A stretch of DNA of 14,331 nucleotides from Ktedonobacter sp. (GCA_003450555.1 DMFQ01000089.1:10208-24538), one strand, 5' to 3'. Positions 1 through 6,723 are shown, counted from the stretch's first letter. The notes: generated from the sequence alone by a model not told the origin. Made by a program: numbers and translations.

Positions 1-29
1 CTAACATATTTTCACCTTAAAGGCAGGTC

Positions 30-747
30 ATGATGAATTATCCTATTGTTTTCATTCATGGTTCGGGTGATTGCCGCACGAATATGGCGTCTCCAACTGG
101 AAGATTTCGGGGGGACTCGGCAGGTATTTGCCATTGATTTGCCAGGGCATGGAGAGAGACCAGATACCATGCCAGATACAGTCACCGTGCTCGATTATGC
201 AAGGGCTGCTCATCAGATTATCCAGGATGAGTTACAACTCGACCACCCTATCATCGCAGGACATTCATTAGGAGGAGCTATCGCCCTAACAATAGCGCTG
301 GAATACGGCTCTGCATTGGGGGGACTTATTCTGGTAGGGACTGGAGCGCGGTTACGCGTACTGCCTGAGGTACTTGAGGCGACGCGGTCGACTCCGCAAC
401 AGGCACGAGATCGCTTACTAAAGATGAATGTTATCGAGGCGCATAGAACAACTATCGCGCCAATGATTAAACAGGAGCAGGTAGAACCGGGTCCAACGAT
501 CTTGCATCGCGATTTAATGGCGTGCAATATTTTTGATTGTATGGATCGGTTGGCTGAAATCTCTCTGCCAACGTTGATTATTTGTGGGATTGACGATAGC
601 GCGACGCCAGTGAAGTACAGCAAATTTCTACATAGCCACTTGAAAGGATCGACGCTGCGGGTCTTTCCCAACGCGGCACATTATGTCATGCGTGAACAGC
701 CGGAAGAGGTGAACGAGGCAATCAGGGAGTGGTTGGAAACGTTTTGA
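30..747 (+). CDS. alpha/beta hydrolase with apparent one-base frameshift near the N-terminus
   Basis: This encodes an alpha/beta-fold hydrolase of unknown substrate, probably cytoplasmic. An ATG-ATG pair at 30 and 33 follows AAAGG with good spacing and reads MMNYPIVFIHGSGD, the oxyanion HG motif of the family. That frame stops soon after. The rest of the protein lies one base over: it resumes around 73 as AARIWRLQ and runs to 747. This frame holds DLPGHG, the nucleophile elbow GHSLGG (Ser codon at 265), the acid Asp in the segment ICGIDD and the His in NAAHYV, so the full triad is present. Dropping one base among 72-75 joins the two parts into HGSGD-x-ARIW, which fits the family. The downstream frame alone could start only at a TTG at 46 and would lack the oxyanion motif. 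A genuine frameshift and an assembly error look the same here. The family assignment is secure, the substrate unknown. Confidence 0.75.
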
Positions 748-763
748 AGAAGTCATTCCCCCC

Positions 764-793
764 TCGACGCTTAGTACTTCCTCATGTTACAAT
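764..793 (+). promoter_or_regulatory. candidate sigma70-type promoter for yebC
   Basis: TCGACG (764-769) and TACAAT (788-793) are separated by 18 nt, giving 4/6 and 5/6 matches to the housekeeping consensus. It lies between the hydrolase stop and yebC and would leave a leader of about 90 nt. The call rests on pattern alone. Confidence 0.35.
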
Positions 794-889
794 ACTTCCA
801 ACAGATTTACCATAAAGCACTACCTGGCGTAGGCCGATGTATATTTTCTATAACTACGATTTATTTTAAATAGAGTAGGGGGCATTGAT

Positions 890-1654
890 ATGTCAGGACA
901 TTCAAAATGGGCGCAGATTCGCCGCTCTAAAGGAGTTAACGACGCTAGAAGAGGACAGCTTTTTACTCGCCTGGGACGAGAAATTGTTGTAGCAGTACGC
1001 GAGGGTGGGGGTGGTGACACCAACGCAAATTTTCGCCTGCGCATGGCCGTACAGCGTGCGCGCGATGCCAACATGCCAATGGACAATATTGAGCGTACCA
1101 TTAAACGTGCCCTTGGTGGATCGGATGGATCCTCGCTTTCGGAGAACACGTACGAAGGGTATGGACCTGGCGGAACGGCAATGTTGGTATCTACCTTAAC
1201 AGAGAATCGTAATCGCACCGTTGCCGAAGTACGCAACGCCTTCAATCGCAACGGGGGAAATATGGGTGAAAATGGGTGTGTGGACTGGTTATTTGAAGCA
1301 AAGGGTATTCTTGAGGTAGAACTACAGGGACATGATGCCGATGAACTCACCCTGGAGGCAATCGATCTTGGGGCGGACGATGTTGATCCTGTTGGAGCCG
1401 ATGACGAGGTGATTACGATTTACACCGATCCAGGAGATCTTGAAAAGATTCGCCAGGAACTGGATGCAAAAAAGTATAACGTGTTGAAGGCGGAGAGTTC
1501 AATGCTGCCAAAGACCAGAATGGAAATAAACGATGAGAAGGTCGCACACCAGGTAATGCGCCTGGTAGAGAAGCTCGAAGACCTGGATGATGTGCAGAAT
1601 GTATATACAAACGCAGATTTCCCCGAAGAGTTCGCGGCTTCCTACGAGGGGTAA
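890..1654 (+). CDS. yebC: YebC/PmpR (TACO1) family protein
   Basis: This is a member of the YebC/PmpR family, long annotated as transcriptional regulators; more recent work links members to translation, relieving ribosome stalling at difficult sequences such as proline runs. The family hallmark MSGHSKWAQIRRSKG opens the protein, followed by the RLGREI and NIERTIKRA segments. The glycine-rich YEGYGPGG motif near residue 100, NRNGGN near residue 120, and an acidic C-terminal domain complete the 254 residues, a normal length. The ATG at 890 has GGGGG about 9 nt upstream. ruvC follows 53 nt after the stop. The yebC-ruvC-ruvA order recurs in several bacterial phyla, so cotranscription is likely. 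Product family is certain; whether it acts on DNA or on the ribosome cannot be read from sequence. Confidence 0.95.
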   Translation: MSGHSKWAQIRRSKGVNDARRGQLFTRLGREIVVAVREGGGGDTNANFRLRMAVQRARDANMPMDNIERTIKRALGGSDGSSLSENTYEGYGPGGTAMLVSTLTENRNRTVAEVRNAFNRNGGNMGENGCVDWLFEAKGILEVELQGHDADELTLEAIDLGADDVDPVGADDEVITIYTDPGDLEKIRQELDAKKYNVLKAESSMLPKTRMEINDEKVAHQVMRLVEKLEDLDDVQNVYTNADFPEEFAASYEG

Positions 1655-1679
1655 TGATGAGCACGATTTGTGCTCATTA
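1655..1679 (+). other. hairpin immediately after the yebC stop
   Basis: ATGAGCAC (1657-1664) and GTGCTCAT (1670-1677) form a perfect 8-bp stem around a 5-nt loop, extendable by a G-U and a T-A pair. No T-run follows, so it is not a standard intrinsic terminator. It absorbs the upstream ATG-ATG that could otherwise start ruvC, and may act as a processing or mRNA-stability element between the two genes. Confidence 0.5.
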
Positions 1680-1707
1680 CACCGGGCAATGGCGAAAGGA
1701 TAGAGCA

Positions 1708-2241
1708 ATGGGTGGGGTATCACCGGCGCCTACCGGTCCGCGTATCGCACTGGGAATAGATCCAGGCACGGCTATTGTGGGCTACGCGGTTGTAGCTGCC
1801 AGGGGGGATAATCTGAGTATGATCGCGTGTGATGTGATCACAACCCCTGCACATATGCCGTTAGCTGAAAGATTTCAGCATATTTATCAGAGCCTGATCG
1901 AGATTATTGGTATCTACCATCCCAATGAAGCCGCGATGGAGGAACTATTCTTCGCGAAAAATGCCCGTACAGCCATGACTGTGGGACAGGCGCGTGGTGT
2001 AGCGATGCTAGCACTGGCAAACGGGGGCCTTCCGATCTCTGAATATACCCCCAAACAGGTTAAGCAGGCTGTGACAGGTTATGGGGGCGCGGCGAAAGAC
2101 CAGGTTGGAGAGATGGTACGTATTCTTCTCAAGCTTTCAGCTATTCCCCGGCCAGATGATGCAGCTGACGCGGCAGCTGTTGCCATCTGTCATCTGCACA
2201 CTGCTAGCGTACTCACGGACAACTATCTCAAACTGAGATAA
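1708..2241 (+). CDS. ruvC: Holliday junction endonuclease RuvC
   Basis: RuvC is the dimeric Mg-dependent resolvase that cuts Holliday junctions with RuvAB. The four catalytic acids are visible in the RNase H-like fold: Asp18 in GIDPGTA, Glu78 in the segment AMEELFF, and Asp151 and Asp154 in PDDAADAAAVA. The FFAKNARTAM and QARGVA segments are also typical. I place the start at ATG 1708 because AAAGGA lies 7 nt upstream and the 177-aa product matches family length. The same frame opens at 1654, but that gives an 18-residue non-conserved extension whose codons form a hairpin. The gene lies between yebC and ruvA, consistent with a DNA-repair transcription unit. Nothing is missing from the active site. 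Confidence 0.95.
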   Translation: MGGVSPAPTGPRIALGIDPGTAIVGYAVVAARGDNLSMIACDVITTPAHMPLAERFQHIYQSLIEIIGIYHPNEAAMEELFFAKNARTAMTVGQARGVAMLALANGGLPISEYTPKQVKQAVTGYGGAAKDQVGEMVRILLKLSAIPRPDDAADAAAVAICHLHTASVLTDNYLKLR

Positions 2242-2414
2242 CATGGCGTCAGGGACCCGTCCCATTGAATGGGACGGGCTTGTGAAGAGCAAGCCCGAAC
2301 TTGACCAGACTCAGGGAAACCTACGCTAGGGAAGAATGGTATAGGTACACGAAAGGAGCGGTGGCACTTCCTCCCCTCGCCTGAAGGCAGACGGGTATCC
2401 GTGCCGCATTTTCT
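2242..2414 (+). other. structured ruvC-ruvA spacer, candidate cis-acting RNA leader
   Basis: These 173 nt hold several inverted repeats. Stem A is CCCGTCCCAT (2256-2265) with ATGGGACGGG (2269-2278), 10 perfect pairs around a 3-nt loop. Stem B is CGGGCTTG (2275-2282) with CAAGCCCG (2290-2297), 8 perfect pairs; A and B share 2275-2278 and cannot both form fully. Stem C is GTGGCAC (2361-2367) with GTGCCGC (2401-2407), enclosing a smaller GCC/GGC hairpin and a CCC/GGG pair, and is followed by ATTTTCT just before the ruvA ATG. I recognise no Rfam class: tRNA, SRP, RNase P, tmRNA, T-box and common riboswitch cores are absent. The arrangement suggests attenuation or translational control of ruvA, which is inference. 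Confidence 0.5.
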
Positions 2415-3008
2415 ATGATCGAGAGCATCCATGGCACTCTAGAAGCCTGTCGAACAGATCAGGCGATAATTCGCGTTGGAGGCTTTAGCATACGGGTTTT
2501 CGCGCCATCCTCAACGCTACAGCGTTTGAATGAAACCGGTGCGGAGGTTACGCTCCACACCCATTTTCATGTACGAGAAGATGGAATGACACTCTATGGC
2601 TTTTCTGCCCAGGAGGATCGAGGCGCTTTTGAGCAGCTTATCTCCATAAGTGGCGTTGGGCCAAAGGTTGCGCTGGCATTGCTGTCGGTTATGGATGCTC
2701 GAACGCTCTATAAGGCTATTGCTGACGAGGATCAGCAAAAATTGGCATTAGCGCCTGGCGTGGGGAAACGTCTCGCAGCCAGGCTGGTGCTCGAACTAAA
2801 GGGAAAACTTCCTTCGTTAACAGCGTTGGGAGGAGGCCCGGGTACCTATACATCTGGCAAGACGCAGTCCGAAGTACTGGAGGCGTTGATAGGGCTAGGG
2901 TATACCACGGCAGAAGCACAGGCGGCATTAGGGAAGATTCCGCAGGATCAGGGGTTGACGCTGGAGCAGCAAATCACCTTTGCCTTACGATCTTTTGCGA
3001 ACAGATAA
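2415..3008 (+). CDS. ruvA: Holliday junction branch migration protein RuvA
   Basis: RuvA is the tetrameric junction-binding subunit that loads the RuvB motor. The N-terminal OB-fold begins MIESIHGTL and includes RVGGFSIRVFAP and VREDGMTLYGF. Domain II carries two helix-hairpin-helix motifs, ISGVGPKVAL near residues 78-88 and APGVGKRLAA near 113-122. A glycine-rich linker (about 139-149) leads to domain III (about 151-197), the RuvB-contacting three-helix domain with EALIGLGYT. The length of 197 aa is normal. The start at 2415 matches the family N-terminus, but no Shine-Dalgarno is visible; the ATG follows a stem-loop and ATTTTCT. ruvB is not downstream: the next gene converges on the opposite strand. 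Confidence 0.95.
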   Translation: MIESIHGTLEACRTDQAIIRVGGFSIRVFAPSSTLQRLNETGAEVTLHTHFHVREDGMTLYGFSAQEDRGAFEQLISISGVGPKVALALLSVMDARTLYKAIADEDQQKLALAPGVGKRLAARLVLELKGKLPSLTALGGGPGTYTSGKTQSEVLEALIGLGYTTAEAQAALGKIPQDQGLTLEQQITFALRSFANR

Positions 3009-3071
3009 GCGCGCTTCATCTCATGCAAGCGGTATAGTATACTGTTCAGGATCTCCATACTTTAAGAAAAC

Positions 3072-3130
3072 GGAGGGGTACGGATCAGGCAACTTTCACG
3101 AGAGATGCCTGATCCGTGCTTCAACCCTCC
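3072..3130 (-). terminator. long two-tier stem-loop terminator between ruvA and the GNAT gene
   Basis: ACGGATCAGGCA (3080-3091) pairs perfectly with TGCCTGATCCGT (3106-3117), and an outer GGAGGG/CCCTCC pair (3072-3077 with 3125-3130) encloses it. On the minus strand the stem is followed by GTTTTCTT, fitting an intrinsic terminator for the GNAT gene. On the plus strand no T-run follows, but the same structure could protect or weakly terminate the ruvA transcript. Confidence 0.65.
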
Positions 3131-3154
3131 ACTTGCGCAAAGCATTAAAGCAGT

Positions 3155-4084
3155 TTAAATAATGAGTTTCCGTTCGGCTTCGATATAGGTCGGGCCAGCC
3201 TCGATAAAGCCCAGACGGTGATACAGGTTGAAGGCTGGAATACCGAGCGTTACATAGAGGATAACGGTATAGTGCCCAAGTTCGTGCAAGCGCTGCATAG
3301 TTTTCTGCGCTAGATATTGGCCAAGGCCAACGTGCCGGAAGGATGGTACCACAGCAAGGTGGTGTATTCGAGCGACATTGCGCTCTAAATGGACCATTAT
3401 CGAACCTGCCATATTAAAGCGATCCAGGGAATGTTCCACGGCAAAACTACATTCGGGGATAAACGGGCCAAAGCGACCCTCCTGGATAGCACGTGCTTCC
3501 GCGCGCCAGCCAGCGAGGTCGGGGTGAAGGTTGTCGGGGCCTCCGCTGTAGGCTCGTTGCAGGAGAGTGCCTATTTGATCTACGTCAGCGGATGCCATTC
3601 CGCGAACGCGGAGCGAGGAAGGCAATGGTGACAAGGGCAATGATACCTGGGTAGATGCTATCATACCGGTGCGACGGCGGAGTTCTTGAAAGCCCGCGGC
3701 AGCAAATGAGGCAATGTATGCGGCAGGGTAAGTTGCATTGAGATGGCGCACATTCAAGGCTGCTGAACGCACCAGCGCTTCTGAGGCGACCTGAGCAGCG
3801 ACAATGCCCCCTGCCTCTGGCAAGAGCACCAGTCCATCCATTACGGCGGTATCGCCATTGACGTAGAAGCGTAGACGCCCAACGGGTGTGTCATCACGCC
3901 AGAGTAGATAGCGCTGTGCTTGTTGTTCCTCATCTTCTTCTTTGTAGCGAGCGAGCTGGAAATCTTCGCTTTCAAAGGACATCTGGTCAGCACTGCGCCG
4001 GGTCACCGAGACCCAGATGGCGGCATCTTCAAGTCGGCCTTGTTTCCACTCAACAGTATTGCGATTCATCTCTGGGTCAAACAT
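3155..4084 (-). CDS. tandem-domain GNAT family N-acetyltransferase
   Basis: This is an acetyl-CoA-dependent acyltransferase of the GNAT superfamily with an unknown acceptor. The C-terminal domain (about residues 155-309) holds the acetyl-CoA pyrophosphate loop in VVPSFRHVGLGQYLA (R250 to Q256) and the motif-B segment NLYHRLGF near residue 286. The N-terminal half (about 1-150) has GNAT-like strands such as PVGRLRFYV and ASFAAAGFQEL but no clear Q/RxxGxG loop, so it looks like a degenerate second domain. The frame opens at 4105, but AAAAGGAGC sits about 10 nt before the ATG at 4084, which is the better start and gives 309 aa. The gene is divergent from the monooxygenase-like gene and convergent with ruvA, with a stem-loop terminator after its stop. 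Confidence 0.8.
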   Translation of the reverse strand: MFDPEMNRNTVEWKQGRLEDAAIWVSVTRRSADQMSFESEDFQLARYKEEDEEQQAQRYLLWRDDTPVGRLRFYVNGDTAVMDGLVLLPEAGGIVAAQVASEALVRSAALNVRHLNATYPAAYIASFAAAGFQELRRRTGMIASTQVSLPLSPLPSSLRVRGMASADVDQIGTLLQRAYSGGPDNLHPDLAGWRAEARAIQEGRFGPFIPECSFAVEHSLDRFNMAGSIMVHLERNVARIHHLAVVPSFRHVGLGQYLAQKTMQRLHELGHYTVILYVTLGIPAFNLYHRLGFIEAGPTYIEAERKLII

Positions 4085-4217
4085 TATAAAATAGCTCCTT
4101 TTCATAGTCTCTGAATGAAGGAAAAGCGATTAACCGATAGACCGCCCAAGCAAGTGTAGATGAAAAAGTTTGATCGTTAGAACCTGATACGAAGGCCGAG
4201 ATTTTTCTCGTGCTAGA

Positions 4218-4246
4218 AGTATACTCGATAGAAAATGTATACTCAA
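4218..4246 (-). promoter_or_regulatory. candidate promoter of the GNAT gene with overlapping direct repeats
   Basis: Read on the minus strand, TTGAGT (4246-4241) and TATACT (4223-4218) are 17 nt apart, a good housekeeping-type spacing. GAGTATAC occurs twice in the same orientation 18 bp apart (plus coordinates 4219-4226 and 4237-4244), one copy over each promoter element, so a repressor site is plausible. The leader to the ATG would be about 130 nt. Confidence 0.4.
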
Positions 4247-4254
4247 GAGGCCAG

Positions 4255-4268
4255 TGAAACCCGTTTCA
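4255..4268. promoter_or_regulatory. short dyad, possible operator
   Basis: TGAAAC and GTTTCA form a perfect inverted repeat around CC in the divergent spacer, about 80 nt upstream of the + strand gene. Its size fits a homodimeric regulator site, but no regulator gene lies nearby. Confidence 0.3.
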
Positions 4269-4348
4269 GTCGGCAGGTTGATGCACAACGCACAGTGCAG
4301 ACAGAGGATGATAAGATAGAGGTAGGCATTGGAGAGGAGTAAGAAGGT

Positions 4349-5014
4349 ATGGAGCTACTGGTTGTGACGTTGGCGCATATAATGCCGGGGAGGGATGCGG
4401 ATGCCTTGGCGCGGATACGCTTAATTTCTGATACGATACGTAACGCGCCAGGATTAGTCAGCGCTAGTTTTTATCGCAGCAGGGGAAAAGAATGCTATTA
4501 TTTTATGCTCACGACATGGGAAGACGAAGAATGTTGGCAGAAAGCCCAGGAGCGATACAATCCAAAGCAACTACTCCTGGGATCGGCAACCGAGCTATTG
4601 ATAGATCCTCCTGAGCAATGGTTGATGCACTATCTTTGGGGCTATAGTCGTCCTGCAGCCGGATCGATCCTGGCGGCAGCACACCTGGGGACTATTTATC
4701 CCGCTTACGCAGATCGAACGCAACGAGGTTGGATTGAGAGCCTACGCAGGCAGGCAGTCAACCCGATGTTGTCGTTCGCATTTTTAGCGCGTGGCCTAAA
4801 CGAAGAGACAATGACCTCTCCAGTCTTCTCATCAACAAGCACTTCTGAAGGTGGTGATACTCCTTATAAACACGGTTCTATTTTCCTCAATTTCCTGAGC
4901 TGGGCGAGCCAGACGGACAGAGAAGATTTCTATGCCGATCCAAATTATCAGGCAATTAGCCGTTTTCTCAGTGGAGAGGGCGTTGTGCAGATTTTGACAC
5001 TAGACCCTCTGTAG
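4349..5014 (+). CDS. antibiotic biosynthesis monooxygenase-like protein, two dimeric alpha/beta-barrel domains
   Basis: The 221-aa product resembles small ABM-superfamily proteins, which range from cofactor-independent monooxygenases to heme-degrading enzymes and to members with no known activity. The first unit (about 1-95) has the expected order: a start strand ELLVVTLAHIMPGRD, a helix, then APGLVSASFYRS, YYFMLTTWEDEECW and a terminal strand. The second unit (about 105-221) looks like a diverged repeat, with MLSFAFLARG, IFLNFLSWASQTDRE and DPNYQAISRF. Two ferredoxin-like units in one chain would mimic the usual ABM dimer. The ATG at 4349 follows GGAGAGGAG with suitable spacing. It is divergent from the GNAT gene and convergent with the next gene. 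Catalytic residues cannot be assigned, so the enzymatic role is open. Confidence 0.65.
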   Translation: MELLVVTLAHIMPGRDADALARIRLISDTIRNAPGLVSASFYRSRGKECYYFMLTTWEDEECWQKAQERYNPKQLLLGSATELLIDPPEQWLMHYLWGYSRPAAGSILAAAHLGTIYPAYADRTQRGWIESLRRQAVNPMLSFAFLARGLNEETMTSPVFSSTSTSEGGDTPYKHGSIFLNFLSWASQTDREDFYADPNYQAISRFLSGEGVVQILTLDPL

Positions 5015-5045
5015 TTGAGGGAAGCTCCGGCGGTATTTAGATGGG

Positions 5046-5489
5046 TTAATCGTCTGAACTTTCCGCGACCGGTTTCCTGTAATATTTATACAGTTCTAAG
5101 CGCAGCAGATCGCTATTAGCCCACATTTGACCGGTAAACGTGTGATATTCACCATCACAAACAGGGGCTGAGCTGGAGCATTTACGGTGGGGAGAGAGTC
5201 TAAAGCGAATGGTATTTCCTTTGACCTCAATCCAGATATGACGACGGGTGTAGCCTGTACCCCACTTGAGCAGCAGAAGGGAGTCGTACTCTTCAAAGCT
5301 TCCTCTTCTTCTCAGCTCATTCTTGTTGATTTCCTGGAGCATTTGCGCGAGGCCGCTGTCTCGCAAAACTCGTTTAGCATTTTCGCGCAGAGCGAGACGC
5401 CCGGCTTCGATTTCCTGGTCACTGAGCGCCTGCTCTCCAGATTCGTTCTCTTCTGCTACCTGTTTTTCTTCCGTACTACTCACCTCCAT
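5046..5489 (-). CDS. hypothetical protein with acidic N-terminus
   Basis: I do not recognise this 147-aa protein. Residues 1-30 are rich in Glu and Ser and likely disordered. Residues 25-60 look helical and charged, with ENAKRVLRDSG and MLQEINKNELRRRG. From about 65 on there is a compact, probably beta-rich domain with aromatic residues (KWGTGYTRRHIWIEVKGN, FTGQMWANSDLLRLELYKYY) and two cysteines near 105-112. There is no signal peptide or membrane segment. ATG 5489 has no Shine-Dalgarno upstream; oddly, GGAGG lies across codons 1-3 with no usable start after it, and TATACC lies 4 nt before the ATG, so a leaderless mRNA is possible. It sits 109 nt downstream of the REC-GGDEF gene on the same strand and may be cotranscribed. 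The composition supports a real gene. Confidence 0.6.
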   Translation of the reverse strand: MEVSSTEEKQVAEENESGEQALSDQEIEAGRLALRENAKRVLRDSGLAQMLQEINKNELRRRGSFEEYDSLLLLKWGTGYTRRHIWIEVKGNTIRFRLSPHRKCSSSAPVCDGEYHTFTGQMWANSDLLRLELYKYYRKPVAESSDD

Positions 5490-5528
5490 TCAGGTATATG
5501 CCAAAACATTACCACAGTATGTCAGGCG

Positions 5529-5545
5529 CGGCAAGGCACTTGCCG
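5529..5545. other. hairpin in the spacer between REC-GGDEF and hypothetical genes
   Basis: CGGCAAG and CTTGCCG form a perfect 7-bp stem around GCA. No T-run follows on either strand, so it is not a clear terminator; it could mark the intercistronic boundary of a minus-strand transcript. Confidence 0.4.
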
Positions 5546-5598
5546 AAAGATGCAGCGAGAAGTGGATGAAATACAGTGTTTTATGGTTTGCGCGATGA

Positions 5599-6684
5599 TC
5601 AGTAGACCTGTTGTTCGTATTCGGCGATAGCACCTTCTTCGGCAAAATGCAGCAGGTCGTTCATAGTGAGGCCACTTAACGAGAAAGATTGCGGAGAGAG
5701 TGCGGATGACGAAGCAAAGGAATGAGAGCGGTCAGAATACACTTTATCACGCTGTGATGAAATATAGCTGATGTTACTGGTAGATTGTTTGGCATTGCGC
5801 TTGGCTTCGGCAGCAAGACCACTTACTTCCTGTATACTGTGTGGTCTGCACGTTTGATTATTGACAACGCCAATAGATAAAGAAACCAATGGGAATTGAT
5901 ATGGGCGTCCTTTACGGTCTACGCCACTGATAGAGCCACGTCTCAGGTCTTCTGAATGATATAACAAGGCGCTTTCTTCTTTGTATCTTTCGGAAATATA
6001 TCTGCAGAGGGGTGTAGCACGTTCAGGGGTAGTGAGGACTACGAAGTCATCACCTCCGATATGGCCAACAAAGTCATCGGTGTTGCCATACTCATAAACG
6101 GCACGCTGGCAGATACGTCCCACAAGAAGGATCATTTCATTGCCTGTTAAGAAGCCATAGACATCATTAAAGGCCTTGAAGTTATCCAGGTCGAGGTAGA
6201 GAATACTCCAGGGGTCCACATTGCCAAGCTTGTAGTTAATGGCGCGTACTACTTGTAAACCACCAGGCAGGCTAGTAAGGGGAGAGAGACAGCTTTGTTG
6301 TACACGCCGCAACTGCCTGCGCACACGAGCAAGTAATTCTGCTATATCGAAGGGTTTTGTGATGTAGCCATCAACATCTCCCTCGTATGCACGAATTTTG
6401 TCTGCTGGTTCGCCTAAAGCGCTCAAAGCGATAATGGGGATATGCATGGTTTTCGGGTGGCTGCGCAAGCGCAGTATCACATCATAACCGTCCATACTCG
6501 ATACGCCATACATAGCTGGTAACATAACGTTCAAAATAATGAGGTGCGGCATTTCTCGTAGCGTAAATTGTACAGCATCTTCGCCGTTAAGGACCACCTT
6601 TACCCAATATCCCTCGATCTCTAACGTTTCTTTCAGTATCTTAGCGATCGACTGCTCGTCCTCGACGACTAAAATGTTGACCAT
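5599..6684 (-). CDS. response regulator-like REC domain fused to a noncanonical GGDEF domain
   Basis: The 361-aa cytoplasmic protein has a REC domain (1-125) followed by a GGDEF-type domain (about 135-310) and a Ser-rich tail. In REC the acidic pair E8/D9, S88 and K110 (in YITKPFD) are present, but the phospho-acceptor position in LIILNVMLP is Asn52 (AAC at 6531-6529), and about six extra residues separate MLP from MDGY. In the second domain DLDNFKAFND (D165) is kept, while the signature is GGDDF (210-214), the usual GHxxGD is GFLTGN, and the I-site RxxD position reads NTDD. The VGHIGGDDF pattern resembles a diverged GGDEF subfamily. Both phosphorylation and diguanylate cyclase activity are doubtful; c-di-GMP or GTP sensing or a scaffold role is possible. 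ATG 6684 has AGGAG 6 nt upstream. The family is certain, the activity unknown. Confidence 0.85.
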   Translation of the reverse strand: MVNILVVEDEQSIAKILKETLEIEGYWVKVVLNGEDAVQFTLREMPHLIILNVMLPAMYGVSSMDGYDVILRLRSHPKTMHIPIIALSALGEPADKIRAYEGDVDGYITKPFDIAELLARVRRQLRRVQQSCLSPLTSLPGGLQVVRAINYKLGNVDPWSILYLDLDNFKAFNDVYGFLTGNEMILLVGRICQRAVYEYGNTDDFVGHIGGDDFVVLTTPERATPLCRYISERYKEESALLYHSEDLRRGSISGVDRKGRPYQFPLVSLSIGVVNNQTCRPHSIQEVSGLAAEAKRNAKQSTSNISYISSQRDKVYSDRSHSFASSSALSPQSFSLSGLTMNDLLHFAEEGAIAEYEQQVY

Positions 6685-6723
6685 AAGTTCTCCTACCTCG
6701 ACACTTCACAAGTACTACGATAA

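Noticed and set aside
820..1350. 176-residue frame opposite yebC
   Set aside because: It lies antisense to a secure conserved gene, is Ser/Pro/Arg-rich, and has no Shine-Dalgarno or family motif.
2350..2410. T-box riboswitch, suggested by GGTGGCAC followed by a stem and T-rich tail
   Set aside because: The conserved ACCGCG half of the T-box and a specifier stem-loop are missing, and ruvA is not an amino-acid gene.
3036..3048. GTATA-G-TATAC palindrome after ruvA as a regulator site linked to the 4219-4244 repeats
   Set aside because: It sits downstream of ruvA where no promoter is needed, and GTATAC is common in AT-leaning spacers of this window.
2980..3162. 60-residue frame after ruvA
   Set aside because: It reads through the long stem-loop and has no recognisable start signal or motif.
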